In this document: positions 33,276 to 44,244 of the stretch, in pieces
Layout of the letters: each line of letters starts with the position of its first letter
Position numbering within the stretch: the first letter of the stretch is position 1
Assembly (NCBI RefSeq): GCF_015477835.1
Contig: NZ_JADLQN010000001.1
Span: 2,356,001-2,420,000, forward strand
DNA: 64,000 nucleotides
Direction: 5' to 3'
From: Nocardia higoensis
GTDB lineage: Bacteria; Actinomycetota; Actinomycetes; Mycobacteriales; Mycobacteriaceae
The notes under the pieces: generated by a model
Seen by the model: only the letters and a program-made list of their open reading frames with translations
What the model was told of the DNA's origin: nothing
Database searches by the model: none
Program-made: the position numbers and the translations under genes

Positions 33276-33565
33276 CGGCGAACCCCGCTCAACGGCGACC
33301 AACGGCCGAACGACGCTCGCGGCGCGGCGCATTCGACATCGGCGCTCGCCATCAGCCGGTCCAACGTCACAACGTCGATATGGGCCGACGACGACAACAG
33401 GACTACCTCGACACCGGCTGCCTCGACTTGCTCGACCAGCCCGAGCGCGGAAGCGGGGTCGCCCCACCGAAGCGGATACCCCAACCGGCGCGCCAACCGG
33501 CGCACCTGCGCCGCATCCCATTCCGGTGTCGGCGAGCACGGGTCGATCCATCCGAGCGCGTCCAT
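33272..33565 (-). CDS. Conserved small protein, resolvase-fold-like, function unknown
   Basis: This 97-residue protein starts at ATG 33565 behind GGGCAGGGG. It begins DALGWIDPCSPTPEWDAAQVRRLARRLGYPLRW and continues LGLVEQVEAAGVEVVLLSSSAHIDVVTLDRLMASADVECAAPRASFGRW. The alternation of helix and strand recalls the N-terminal fold of serine recombinases, but the catalytic serine and arginines are missing. Similar proteins are common beside XRE regulators in Streptomyces and Nocardia (from memory). It is divergent from the XRE/TPR gene and coupled to the small membrane gene downstream. Confidence 0.65.
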   Translation of the reverse strand: MDALGWIDPCSPTPEWDAAQVRRLARRLGYPLRWGDPASALGLVEQVEAAGVEVVLLSSSAHIDVVTLDRLMASADVECAAPRASFGRWSPLSGVRR

Positions 33566-33707
33566 CCCCTGCCCTTCATCCCCTGTCACTGGTAGGGCAC
33601 CCGCCGCCGAGTACAGCCGTCCAGCCGAATGGCTCAACGCGATGGCTGGACAGTTGAGCGTGTCTCGGCGGCGGGGCCGAAGCCGAGACTAGGAGGCGCA
33701 CGGTCGC

Positions 33708-33727
33708 TGTCCTGTCTCCAAAGGACA
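33708..33727. promoter_or_regulatory. Inverted repeat in the divergent XRE promoter region
   Basis: TGTCCT and AGGACA flank an 8-base spacer; an overlapping pair CCTGTC/GACAGG extends the symmetry. It lies 73 bases before the XRE start and 143 bases before the divergent small gene. It is a candidate autoregulatory operator. Confidence 0.5.
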
Positions 33728-33799
33728 GGCCGCGCAGGCAAGATGCATCCCGTACCCTGAGGTGATATGGGGTTGCCTGAACGCGGAGGACCCGGCCAG

Positions 33800-35032
33800 A
33801 TGGGCGAGGTCCCGCCGAATGAAGTCGGTCGCCGTATCCGGGAGATCCGGGCATGGCGGGGCCTGAGCCTCGAAACAGTCGCCGGTCTCGCTGGGATCTC
33901 CTATGGCTACCTCGGCCGCTTGGAGCGCGGCGAGCAAGCGCTCTCGCAACGACGCACTCTGGAAGCGCTGGCACATGCCCTGCGAGTGGCACCGTCAGAG
34001 TTCAACGGACAGCCTTGGGAAACGTCTGCAGGACAATCGGCGGCCGCTCACGCGGGCCTGATCGACATCGAGCACGCGCTCGAGAGATGCGAACTCGGCG
34101 AAGACCCCGGCGGAAGCATGCGGGAGTGGCCCGCGATAGACGCCGATATCGCTGTGGCACAGCAGTTGCGGGAAGGGACCGACTACTCGGCGGTGTGTGC
34201 TCTGGCACCCAAGCTGTTGATCGAACTCCATGCCGCGTACACGCGGCGACCAGACCTCCGTCGCGAGGTGCTGGTGGGCCTGATCCGGTGCTACTACGTG
34301 CTGGCCGAGACGACCAAGCGCCTCGGTGCGCGCGGACTACCGATCATGATCGTGAAGGCCGCGCAAGCGTGCGCTGAGGAACTCGAATCGCCGGCATGGC
34401 TCGGGTTCGCAGTGTGGCTTCGCGGCTCGATCTCCGGGTCGATGTCCCGCAGTCGGCAGTACGCGCGCGCGGTGGCTGCGGCCGAGCGCATCGCACCCCA
34501 TCTCGATGACGACGAGGTCGCGCAGGCCTACGGGATGCTCAACCTGTCAGCGGCTCTGGCTGCAGCCGTGCAGGACGATCGCTCGACCGCCGACACCCAC
34601 CTCGCCGAAGCCGCGGCGGTGGCCGAGCGCATGGACCATGAAATCGGCAGCTTCGGGCGGCTGTGGTTCGGGCGCACCAATGTGCATGTCTGGCGCGCGT
34701 CGATCGGCATCGAACTCGGCGACGGGGTGGCGGCGGTCGAGCACACGGCCGGTATCCCGGTCGACGCCATCCCTTCGGCATCCCGCCGCGCTCATTACTA
34801 CGCTGAAGCGGCGCGGGTGCTCATGGCCGAACCTGCCTACCGGAGCAGGGGTCTCGATCTGCTCTTGAAAGCGGAAACCATCGCCCCGCTTCAGGTTCGT
34901 GGTGACTTCTTCGTTCGTGAGGCGGTGGCAGACCAGTTGCGCACGGCCCGCCGCGATGCCGGTGGTCGTAATCTGCGGGGCTTGGCCTGGCGGCTCGGGA
35001 TCGCCCCCGAGCACGGTGCGCAGCCCCATTGA
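33800..35032 (+). CDS. XRE-family regulator with C-terminal TPR-like domain
   Basis: This 410-residue protein starts at ATG 33800, preceded by GGAGGA at 9 bases; an in-frame ATG at 33767 lacks a site. The XRE HTH is at residues about 8-62 (VGRRIREIRAWRGLSLETVAGLAGISYGYLGRLERGEQALSQRRTLEALAHALRV). The rest is all-helical with TPR-like repeats (AVAAAERIAPHLDDDEVAQAYGMLNLSAALAAAV). This architecture is that of actinobacterial regulators that sense peptides or small metabolites. It probably controls the divergent small-gene pair. Confidence 0.85.
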   Translation: MGEVPPNEVGRRIREIRAWRGLSLETVAGLAGISYGYLGRLERGEQALSQRRTLEALAHALRVAPSEFNGQPWETSAGQSAAAHAGLIDIEHALERCELGEDPGGSMREWPAIDADIAVAQQLREGTDYSAVCALAPKLLIELHAAYTRRPDLRREVLVGLIRCYYVLAETTKRLGARGLPIMIVKAAQACAEELESPAWLGFAVWLRGSISGSMSRSRQYARAVAAAERIAPHLDDDEVAQAYGMLNLSAALAAAVQDDRSTADTHLAEAAAVAERMDHEIGSFGRLWFGRTNVHVWRASIGIELGDGVAAVEHTAGIPVDAIPSASRRAHYYAEAARVLMAEPAYRSRGLDLLLKAETIAPLQVRGDFFVREAVADQLRTARRDAGGRNLRGLAWRLGIAPEHGAQPH

Positions 35033-35283
35033 CCGTTGCAGGTGCCCGATTCGGGTGGTTCTGCGGGTCGGGGTCCTCGCTCCTTCGGCCGGTCGGCCGA
35101 AGCAGTACAGGAAGCCACCGCCGACCTCGCGGTAAAGATATCCACGTCGAATGCCGTTTCCACCACGGCTGCACCTAGACGACGTTGCCAATCCGGATGG
35201 GCAGCTCGGCTGCGTCGCGACGCTGCGGCGGAGTGTGGGCAAACTGTGGGCACGAGCACTCCGAGCACCGCTGTCGGGGCATG

Positions 35284-35320
35284 AAAAAGGCCCCTCACCT
35301 GGGCTTCAGGTGAGGGGCCT
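35284..35320 (-). terminator. Intrinsic terminator of ssrA
   Basis: AGGCCCCTCACCTG pairs perfectly with CAGGTGAGGGGCCT (14 bp, 5-base loop), and on the minus strand is followed by TTTTT. It lies 4 bases beyond the tmRNA 3' end. Confidence 0.92.
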
Positions 35321-35324
35321 CGAG

Positions 35325-35691
35325 TGGAGCTGCCGGGAATCGAACCCGGGTCCTCCGCCGCGTCTTCAGGGCTTCTCCGTGTGCAGTTCGCTGTGTCTCT
35401 GCTCGGATCTCTCGGTCACGCGAACAAGCCGAGATGACGATCCCAGTCGCTGTTGGTTGTCCCGTCCATCTCCGCGACCGAGGCGGACGGTGAAGCCCTC
35501 TAGCTGATGCCGGCACCGGGACCGAGGGCTTATCCCGGGCCGACAGAGACGCTATCGCTTAGGCAGCGAGAGCGTACTCGCGCTGATGAGAATCGGCGCT
35601 TAATTGGTTGCAACGACGCTTACGGTGGTCTCTTGCCTGCACCGACACGCTTCCCCTGAATCAACGTACGCAGTCGAAACCGTTCAGCCCC
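35325..35691 (-). ncRNA. ssrA: Transfer-messenger RNA (tmRNA)
   Basis: The one-piece tmRNA runs from GGGGCTGAACGG at 35691 to CCCGGCAGCTCCA at 35325, whose ends form the tRNA-Ala-like acceptor with a TTCGATT T-loop. The internal tag frame (35597-35559) reads ADSHQREYALAA then TAA, differing from the mycobacterial tag (ADSHQRDYALAA) by Glu for Asp. It frees stalled ribosomes and tags nascent peptides for proteolysis, acting with SmpB, which is encoded about 1.6 kb away on the same strand. Confidence 0.97.
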
Positions 35692-35932
35692 GTACGTGTC
35701 CGCTCCTTGCGGACTGCTTACTTTAACACCGCGCACCTAGCGGATCATCCCGATTTTCCGGCCACGGGGGCGGTGTCGAGCGTCACACCGAGTGCCATCG
35801 GCGAACAGCTTCGTCCGGCTCGGAATCACAAACCTGTCACGCCGCTTCCCCGGTCCGGCAACCGTTGGGTATCTTCTCGATCGGCCACGGGAGACAACCG
35901 AGGATTCCGATGGCAAGAGTAGGAAGTCATAA

Positions 35933-37231
35933 ATGCGTATCTCCGGCGGTCGACGCCATCTGTTCCGTACCGCCGTAGCCGGGACGATCATCGGGTCACT
36001 CCTGGTCAGCGGGTGTTCCGACCCTGCCGAGCAGGCGGGCCCCGGGGTGACGAGCGAGCCGTGCCCGCAGGCGATCGACGAGACCAAGGGATGCGTGTAT
36101 CTGGGGGTGCTCTCCGATCTGGCCGACGGGCCGTTCAGCGCCCTCGGCAAATCCATCGACGACGGCCAGCAAGCGTTCTGGCGGGAGGTCAACGAGTCCG
36201 GCGGGATCGGCGGATACGAGATCGACATCACCACCTACGCCAAGAACACCGGCTACGACCCGCAGCGTCATCGCGCCGAGTACGAGCGGATCGAACCGCA
36301 CGTGCTGGCGCTGGCGATGAGCATGGGTACCTCGCAGACGGTGTCGGTGTTGCCGGATATGGAGGCCGACGGCGTCGTCACCGGTGCGGGCACGCTGTGG
36401 TCGGGCTGGCAGTACGACGAGACCGACCGGAACCTGGTGATGGATTACGGCTACTCCTACTGCGAGGAGGCGATGCTGGGGCTGGACTGGTTCAGCGCCG
36501 AGCACTACCTGCCCAGCGGGATCGGCATCGTGGCCTTCCGCGGGCACTACGGCGGCGACTACGCCGCGGGAACGTTGCGGTGGGCCGCCGCCAACGGCAT
36601 CCCGGTCACCACCCGGTTCGACACCGGACCGAACAACGAGGTCGGCAATCAGGACGCGCCGGTCGCGGCGATCATGGCCACGCAGCCGGACGTGGTGGCG
36701 CTGGCCACCGGACCGAGCGAGACCGCGGAGATCATCGGCAAGCTGGTCGCGGCCGGTTACCAGGGCCGGTTTCTCGGCTCCACCCCGACCTGGAATCGGG
36801 CACTGCTGCAGTCGGCGGTCGCGGAGCCGATCACCACGCTCTACAACTACACCTCGCCCTACGACGGGTGGGACGGGACCAGCCAGGGCGCGGCCAAGGC
36901 CCGTGCCGCCTCGCCGCAGGAACCCTCGAATTGGGGCTACAACCTCGGGTGGGCCAGCTCGTATCCGGTGAAGGCACTGCTCACCCGGGCCGCCGAAGAG
37001 GGCACACTGAATCGGGCCGCGCTGCGGCGGGCGATGATCGGCCTGACCGCGACCTCGGAGGGCATGGCGCCGGATCGGGTGTACGGGGTGGACCCGGATC
37101 CCAAGAACGAGCGTGCGGTGATCAGCGTGCCCGATCCGTCGGCGCCGCTGGGGTCGCGCACGGTCGCCTCCTGGTACCGGGGCGGGACGCTGGAGCGGAT
37201 CACCTTCGACGGTCCGTGCGCGCGGCTGTGA
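35933..37231 (+). CDS. Solute-binding lipoprotein (type I periplasmic-binding fold)
   Basis: This 432-residue lipoprotein has a signal peptide ending in the lipobox LLVSGC (Cys near residue 28). The mature domain resembles leucine/amide-type ABC substrate-binding proteins: GVLSDLADGPFSALGKSIDDGQQAFWREVNESGGIGGYEIDI, LALAMSMGTSQTVSVLPDMEADGVV and DVVALATGPSETAEIIGKLVAAGYQGRF. No permease or ATPase genes are adjacent, so it is an orphan binding protein or a sensor. It lies between ssrA and smpB on the opposite strand. Confidence 0.85.
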   Translation: MRISGGRRHLFRTAVAGTIIGSLLVSGCSDPAEQAGPGVTSEPCPQAIDETKGCVYLGVLSDLADGPFSALGKSIDDGQQAFWREVNESGGIGGYEIDITTYAKNTGYDPQRHRAEYERIEPHVLALAMSMGTSQTVSVLPDMEADGVVTGAGTLWSGWQYDETDRNLVMDYGYSYCEEAMLGLDWFSAEHYLPSGIGIVAFRGHYGGDYAAGTLRWAAANGIPVTTRFDTGPNNEVGNQDAPVAAIMATQPDVVALATGPSETAEIIGKLVAAGYQGRFLGSTPTWNRALLQSAVAEPITTLYNYTSPYDGWDGTSQGAAKARAASPQEPSNWGYNLGWASSYPVKALLTRAAEEGTLNRAALRRAMIGLTATSEGMAPDRVYGVDPDPKNERAVISVPDPSAPLGSRTVASWYRGGTLERITFDGPCARL

Positions 37232-37270
37232 CCGTGCCCGGCGGTGATGCCGGGCCCACGACGACCGGGC

Positions 37271-37747
37271 CTAGGATTTCATTCCCTTGATACGGCGGCC
37301 GAGCTCGCGGGTGACCTCGCGTTCGGCCGTGCGCCTGGCCAGGTCCTGACGCTTGTCGTAGTCCTGCTTACCGCGAGCGAGGGCGAGTTCGACCTTCACC
37401 TTGCCGTCGGAGAAGTACATCGACAGCGGCACCAATGTCTGATTGCCTTCCCGCGACTTGCCGACGAGACGTTCGATCTCGCGCTTGTGCAGCAGCAGCT
37501 TCCGCACCCGACGCGGCGAGTGATTGGTCCAGGTGCCGTGACTGAACTCGGGGATGTGCAGACCACGCAGCCACACCTCGCCGTTGTCGACCGTCGCGAA
37601 GGCGTCGACCAGCGAGGCCTTGCCCTCTCGCAGACTCTTGACCTCGGTGCCGACCAGCGCGATCCCGGCCTCGTAGACATCGAGGATCGTGTAGTTGTGC
37701 CGCGCCCGGCGGTTGGTCGCGATGACCTTTCGCCCCTTCTCCTTCAT
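37271..37747 (-). CDS. smpB: SsrA-binding protein SmpB
   Basis: This 158-residue protein has the SmpB beta-barrel signatures [40 protein letters not shown] and [19 protein letters not shown], and a basic C-terminal tail ([26 protein letters not shown]) that enters the mRNA channel during trans-translation. The length is standard. It pairs functionally with ssrA. In M. tuberculosis smpB directly follows ftsX; here three genes intervene. Confidence 0.97.
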   Translation of the reverse strand: MKEKGRKVIATNRRARHNYTILDVYEAGIALVGTEVKSLREGKASLVDAFATVDNGEVWLRGLHIPEFSHGTWTNHSPRRVRKLLLHKREIERLVGKSREGNQTLVPLSMYFSDGKVKVELALARGKQDYDKRQDLARRTAEREVTRELGRRIKGMKS

Positions 37748-37835
37748 AGCCCCATCTCCTTCACAACGGTCAACTCTAAGTGACGGGGCAACCGGATTAT
37801 TCCCGCCGCCTGGGCGCGGACGGCGGGCGCGGCGG

Positions 37836-38075
37836 TCAGCCGCCGGGGCGGACGACCAGGTAGAGCACGAGCAGACCGGTGAAGGCGGCGACCATCAGCA
37901 CCGTGGTCAGCCTGGGCCTGCCGAGCGGGCGCGCCGGGCGCCTGCGGCCGAGCCACACCGATTCCACCGCGGGGTCGGCCGAGCCGGGGCGCGCGGGTGC
38001 CTGAGGATCGGCGGCGGCTTGCGGGCCCGGTCCTGCGGACCCGTCGTCACCGGAGGACTCGTCACCGGGAGGCAT
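37836..38075 (-). CDS. Small tail-anchored membrane protein
   Basis: This 79-residue protein starts at ATG 38075. A Pro/Ala/Gly/Asp-rich N-terminal half is followed by basic residues ([14 protein letters not shown]) and one C-terminal transmembrane helix ([20 protein letters not shown]). The helix and basic lead resemble the small protein at 43061-43264, which sits at the other side of this gene cluster. The function is unknown. It is between smpB and the phosphatase gene on the same strand. Confidence 0.6.
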   Translation of the reverse strand: MPPGDESSGDDGSAGPGPQAAADPQAPARPGSADPAVESVWLGRRRPARPLGRPRLTTVLMVAAFTGLLVLYLVVRPGG

Positions 38076-38164
38076 ACCTGCACGGTAGTGCCACGACGGG
38101 CGACGCGCGCACGCAGCGCACCGGGTGTTGCCATTCGGTGATGTCGGTGCGCGAACGGCTTCGC

Positions 38165-39244
38165 TCAGGCCAGCTTCCGGTGGAATTCCTCGGTGCCCGC
38201 GCCGGTGGGCGGATCCACGGTCACCACACGCAGATCCACGCCCGCCGCGCCGAATTCCATGACCATGAAACCGAGTTGGTGGAACGTCTGGAACAGCGCG
38301 GGAGTGTCGTCGCTCGTGTCGGGGGGTGTCGCGCCGCCGGTCTTGCCCGCCGCGCCGGACACGAGCTGCCGGGTGCCCTTGGAGGCCGTCGTCGGCTCGA
38401 GCACCTGCAGGCAGTGGTCGTGGCCGGAGAGGATGAACTGGCACCGGCCGAGTACGTGATCCTCGAAGAAACGGCGCACGTGCACGCCGTTGACCGGCTC
38501 GATGTCGAGGCCCTCGTAGCGGCCCGCGTTGCCGTGGGAGCCGTTGCTCAGGAACGGGTGGTGGGTGCAGACCACCTTCCAGCGCGCGGGTGATTCGGCG
38601 ATCGCGCGATCGAGCCAGGCGCGTTGCTCGTTCATGTATTGTCCGTCGACCGCCCAGTACGGGGACAGGATCGGCGGGATGTAGGAGGCCAGCGGGTTGA
38701 GGTCGAGCACGAAGAACTTGACGTGCGGGTCGGGCTCGGGGACCCGCACGGAGTAGTAGCGGCTCGGCATCCACCAGCGCCGCGAGTGCGCGTGGTAGCC
38801 GACCTCGTGGTCGCCGCGCAGCAGCCAGCCGCCGTCCCCGGGGAAGATCGCGGTGTTGTCGTGATTGCCCAGGGTCATCAGCCAGGGGAAGTCGAGGCCG
38901 GTGTTGGGGTCTTCGAACTTGGCGCCGAACTGGATGTCGTCGGCGCCGGCGGGACCGGACTCGTAGATGTTGTCGCCGAGGCCGAGGGCCAGATCGAAGG
39001 GCTCGCGGGCGTGGAAGGCCCTGGCCGCGTCGGCGACGGCCCACTGGGCACGGGTTCCGGTGCCCGCGTCGCCGGTGACCAGCACCCGAACCGAGCCGCC
39101 GCCGGTGGGGAGGGGGAACTTGGCGACGCCGTCGCCCACCGGCACCGCCTGGGCAGGAGTCAGCCCGAGCAGACCCGCGCCCGCCGCCAGCACGCCCGCA
39201 CCGGCGAGCAATTGCCTGCGTCCGATGCCCGGTACCTCACCCAT
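38165..39244 (-). CDS. Exported metallophosphoesterase (purple-acid-phosphatase type)
   Basis: This 359-residue protein has a Tat-like signal (GRRQLLAGAGVLAAGAGLL). The dimetal motifs are all present: VTGDAGTG, LGDNIYESG, TLGNHDN, CTHHPFLSNGSHG and LSGHDHCLQ. They match the small tartrate-resistant acid phosphatase group, not Mre11-like enzymes. It probably hydrolyses phosphate esters outside the cytoplasmic membrane. It lies within the stretch that separates smpB from ftsX. Confidence 0.9.
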   Translation of the reverse strand: MGEVPGIGRRQLLAGAGVLAAGAGLLGLTPAQAVPVGDGVAKFPLPTGGGSVRVLVTGDAGTGTRAQWAVADAARAFHAREPFDLALGLGDNIYESGPAGADDIQFGAKFEDPNTGLDFPWLMTLGNHDNTAIFPGDGGWLLRGDHEVGYHAHSRRWWMPSRYYSVRVPEPDPHVKFFVLDLNPLASYIPPILSPYWAVDGQYMNEQRAWLDRAIAESPARWKVVCTHHPFLSNGSHGNAGRYEGLDIEPVNGVHVRRFFEDHVLGRCQFILSGHDHCLQVLEPTTASKGTRQLVSGAAGKTGGATPPDTSDDTPALFQTFHQLGFMVMEFGAAGVDLRVVTVDPPTGAGTEEFHRKLA

Positions 39245-39362
39245 CCGCCGACCTCCGTTTCACTTCCGGCGCATTCCGCCACATCATCACCCATCGACAC
39301 ACCCGCGGCCAGCCCTCGGCGGAACTCGCGGTGGGCATTCGCCGAGGGCGGACCCACGGCGG

Positions 39363-41231
<1,869 letters not shown>

Positions 41232-41327
41232 CCTACGAGCGCCGCCCGACAGCCGCGCCCCGGGCGAACCCGGATCGCGGCCGGTACGGCGCAGTTGTCC
41301 ACATGTGCACCGATGATGTCGCCGACC

Positions 41328-42230
41328 TCATTCGCGCACGTAGTACCGCAGCGTCGCGTACGCGGCGACGGCGGCCACCAGCACGCCGATGGGTCCGATC
41401 GTCAGCGCGACCACGGCGATGTCGTCCCCGGTGATGCGCGGGAAGACATTGCTGTCGAACAGCGGGCCCAGAGCCCGGTCGATGACCAGCGGGCGGGCGA
41501 TGAGCAGGCCGGCGACCGCCAGCAGCGAGCCGACCACGGCGGCCACCACCGCCTCGAGCAGGAAGGGCAGCTGGGTATACCAGCGCGTCGCACCGACCAG
41601 GCGCATGATGCCGACTTCCGTGCGCCGGGTGAACGCCGCGATCTGCATCATGTTGGCGATGAGCAGCAGCGCGGCCAGCGCCATCACCACCGCCAGGCCG
41701 AAGGCCGCGTTGCGCAGTCCGTCGAACAAGCGCAACAGCCGGTCGACGAACTCGCTGTCGTTGGCCACCGTGCGCACGCCCTCACGGTCGGCGAAGGTCT
41801 CGTAGATGTGCTCGTACTGACCGCCGTCGGTCATCTTCACCCGCATCGACGCGGGCAGCGGCGTCTCGGAGATGTACTGCACCATCTCCGGCTGGTCCTC
41901 GAAGAGCTTCTTGGCTTCCTCCAGGGCGGCGGCGCGGTTGAGGAACTGCACGCTCTCCACGCCCGAGGTGGTCTTCATATCGGCGAGCAGCGACCGGCAC
42001 GGCTCGGCCGCGCAGTCCGGGTCGTTCGCCGAGATGTTCTCGTCGAGGTAGAAGCGCACCTCGAGACGACCGGTGAAGTAGGCCTCGGTCTTGTCGGCCA
42101 TCCGCACCGAGAGCAGGCCGCCACCGAGCATGGCCAGTGAGACGGCGGTGGTCAAGATCATGGCGATGGTCATGGTCAGGTTGCGGCGCAGCCCCGCGCC
42201 GACCTCGCCGAACAGAAAGCTCGCGCGCAT
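41328..42230 (-). CDS. ftsX: Cell-division permease-like protein FtsX
   Basis: This 300-residue protein has a short cytoplasmic N terminus, TM1, a periplasmic domain of about 125 residues (SVRMADKTEAYFTGRLEVRFYLDENIS through SEFVDRLLRLF), and three C-terminal membrane helices with the FtsX/LolE core. With FtsE it controls peptidoglycan hydrolases (RipC in mycobacteria) during division. It follows ftsE by 16 bases and completes the pair. Confidence 0.96.
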   Translation of the reverse strand: MRASFLFGEVGAGLRRNLTMTIAMILTTAVSLAMLGGGLLSVRMADKTEAYFTGRLEVRFYLDENISANDPDCAAEPCRSLLADMKTTSGVESVQFLNRAAALEEAKKLFEDQPEMVQYISETPLPASMRVKMTDGGQYEHIYETFADREGVRTVANDSEFVDRLLRLFDGLRNAAFGLAVVMALAALLLIANMMQIAAFTRRTEVGIMRLVGATRWYTQLPFLLEAVVAAVVGSLLAVAGLLIARPLVIDRALGPLFDSNVFPRITGDDIAVVALTIGPIGVLVAAVAAYATLRYYVRE

Positions 42231-42246
42231 TACTTCTCTTCCCTCG

Positions 42247-42936
42247 TCATCGCCCCACCCCGTAGACGCCGGTCGCGTCGTCGCGCACCAGCCTGCCGTG
42301 ATCGAGTTCGACGACCCGCTTGCGCATCGCGTCGACGATGTGGTTGTCGTGGGTGGCCATCAGCACCGTGGTGCCGGTGCGGTTGATCCGCTCCAGCAGC
42401 ATCATGATGTCGCCGCTGGTGTCGGGGTCGAGATTGCCGGTCGGCTCGTCGGCGAGCAGCACCAGCGGTCGGTTGACGAACGCGCGGGCGATCGCCACCC
42501 GCTGCTGTTCGCCACCGGAGAGTTCACTGGGCAGCCGGTCGGCCTTGCCGCCGAGATTGACCATCTCGAGCACCTCGGGCACGGTGCGTTCGATGAACTG
42601 GCGGCGCTTGCCGATCACCTCGAGCGCGAAGGCCACGTTCTCCTGCACCGTCTTCTGCTGCAGCAACCGGAAGTCCTGGAAGACGCAGCCGATGCGCTGA
42701 CGCAGTTTGGGCACCTTGCGGCCGGGCAGCTTGTCGACCCGGAAGTCGGCGACCCGTATCTCGCCGGAGGTCGGCGCCTCCTCCTTGAGCAGCAGGCGCA
42801 TGAACGTCGACTTGCCTGAACCGGACGGTCCGATGATGAAGACGAACTCGCCCTTGTCCACATCCACCGTGATGTTGTCCAGCGCGGGTCGCGTCGACGT
42901 CTTGTACGACTTGGTGACGTTCCGCATGGTGATCAC
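42247..42936 (-). CDS. ftsE: Cell-division ABC ATPase FtsE
   Basis: This 229-residue ABC ATPase has Walker [10 protein letters not shown]-loop QDFRLL, signature LSGGEQQR, Walker [11 protein letters not shown] and H-loop ATHD. The start is GTG 42936, giving [14 protein letters not shown] as in mycobacterial FtsE. It partners FtsX, encoded immediately downstream. The four 24-bp repeats just upstream lie between this gene and the small membrane protein gene. Confidence 0.97.
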   Translation of the reverse strand: MITMRNVTKSYKTSTRPALDNITVDVDKGEFVFIIGPSGSGKSTFMRLLLKEEAPTSGEIRVADFRVDKLPGRKVPKLRQRIGCVFQDFRLLQQKTVQENVAFALEVIGKRRQFIERTVPEVLEMVNLGGKADRLPSELSGGEQQRVAIARAFVNRPLVLLADEPTGNLDPDTSGDIMMLLERINRTGTTVLMATHDNHIVDAMRKRVVELDHGRLVRDDATGVYGVGR

Positions 42937-42956
42937 GGGGAGCCAGTGTAGCCAGC

Positions 42957-43052
42957 GGGCTCTGCCACACCGCCCGGGCCGGGCTCTGCCACACCGTCCG
43001 GGCCGGGCTCTGCTGTACCGCCCGGGCCGGGCATGGTCACACAGCCCGGGCC
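42957..43052. repeat. Four 24-bp tandem repeats upstream of ftsE
   Basis: Four units of 24 bases in the pattern GGGCTCTGCCACACCGCCC-GGGCC lie head to tail; the first two differ at one position, the fourth is the most diverged. They fill nearly all of the 124-base gap between ftsE and the small membrane gene, starting 21 bases before the ftsE GTG. Confidence 0.9.
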
Positions 43053-43060
43053 GGGCAGCG

Positions 43061-43264
43061 CTAGTTCGCCGGCTCGGCCTGCGCGGGCTCGCTCTGGGTG
43101 ATCGAGGCGGGCAACAGACCGCTCAACGGCAGGATCGTGGTCCCGGCCTGCTGCTCGGGCTTGACGAACAGATACAGCACGAAGATCCCGATCCACACCA
43201 GCGCCAGGACGGCCGTCGACCTGCGCGGCTTGGCGAAGATGAGGTCTCTCTTACGCAGTTTCAC
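43061..43264 (-). CDS. Small single-pass membrane protein between MscS and ftsE
   Basis: This 67-residue protein has a basic N terminus ([16 protein letters not shown]), one transmembrane helix ([18 protein letters not shown]) and a short Pro/Gln-rich tail. It overlaps the mscS stop by 14 bases, so it is translated with it. Position matches the small hypothetical Rv3103c of M. tuberculosis. A role beside FtsEX or MscS is possible only by location. Confidence 0.75.
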   Translation of the reverse strand: MKLRKRDLIFAKPRRSTAVLALVWIGIFVLYLFVKPEQQAGTTILPLSGLLPASITQSEPAQAEPAN

Positions 43265-44108
43265 TCATACCTTCCCGGCGCAACGCCGAGGCCACTCGCA
43301 CCCGAAGCTCACGACCGACCTCGAACTGCTTGCCCGGCAACGTGCGCGCGACCATGCGAATGCTCATCTTGTCCATCGCCAGGTCTTCGACGCCCATCAC
43401 CGTGGGCTGGTCGAGCAGCAGCGGTTCCAGTCGCGGATCGGCGAAGGCCTCGGCGCCCACCTGATGCAGTATCTCGTTGACGCGGGTGAGGTCGGCGCCC
43501 GCGGCCACCGGGACGTCGATCGCGGCGCGCGCCCAATCCTTGGACAGATTGGTCACTTTCACGATCTGTCCGTTCGGCACGATGATGACCTCGCCGTCGG
43601 AGTTGCGCAACGTGGTGATGCGCAATGTGACGTCTTCGACAGTGCCCTCGGCCATTTCCGCCGATCCGGCCACCGAGATCCGCACCACATCGCCGAAGCC
43701 GTACTGGCGCTCGGTGATCAGGAAGAACCCGGCCAGGATGTCCTGCACGATGCGCTGGGCGCCGAAACCGAGTGCGGCGCCGAGCACCGCGGCGGGGGCG
43801 ACCAGACCGGTCACCTGGAACCCGAGTCGCTGGAGCACTTCCACGCCGACGAGCACATAGGCGATGGTGAGGATCACCCAGGTGAGGACTTGCGCGAGCG
43901 CGTGCCGATGCTTGGCCGCCTCGGTGCGCACCAGCGCGTCGCCGCCGCGGAAGCTCGCGTCGATCTGACTGGTGATCCGGTCGCGCACGAAGCTGACGAA
44001 CCGGCCGAACAGCATCGCGCCGAGGATCAGCAGCACGATCTCGAGACCGCTGGAACGCAACCACGCCGTGGTGCTCTCCCCCAGCGCGAACGATGTCACC
44101 GAGCCCAT
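43251..44108 (-). CDS. Small-conductance mechanosensitive channel (MscS family)
   Basis: This 285-residue protein has an N-terminal helix pair, a pore-lining TM3 with GLVAPAAVLGAALGFGAQRIVQDILAGFF (the Gly/Ala-packed helix), a beta domain with EGTVEDVTLRITTLRNSDGEVIIVPNGQI (the family signature), and a C-terminal alpha/beta domain. It opens under membrane tension to release osmolytes. It occupies the Rv3104c position in the prfB-ftsE cluster. Confidence 0.9.
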   Translation of the reverse strand: MGSVTSFALGESTTAWLRSSGLEIVLLILGAMLFGRFVSFVRDRITSQIDASFRGGDALVRTEAAKHRHALAQVLTWVILTIAYVLVGVEVLQRLGFQVTGLVAPAAVLGAALGFGAQRIVQDILAGFFLITERQYGFGDVVRISVAGSAEMAEGTVEDVTLRITTLRNSDGEVIIVPNGQIVKVTNLSKDWARAAIDVPVAAGADLTRVNEILHQVGAEAFADPRLEPLLLDQPTVMGVEDLAMDKMSIRMVARTLPGKQFEVGRELRVRVASALRREGMSETA

Positions 44109-44244
44109 CGCCGAGCCGCTTCACCTTCCGTAACCAACACGCCAGACAGGCTACCTTCGCCCGCGCGCCTCCGATGCGCCCGTCGCGATCCGGCTACCGG
44201 TCCCCGGCGCAGAGCCGGAACGGCGCGGACCGATTCCGCCGGGC

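Noticed and set aside
31921-35324. Integrated element using the tmRNA 3' end as attachment site
   Set aside because: The patch next to ssrA looks accessory, but no integrase, excisionase or duplicate of the tmRNA 3' sequence was seen. The tmRNA itself is intact.
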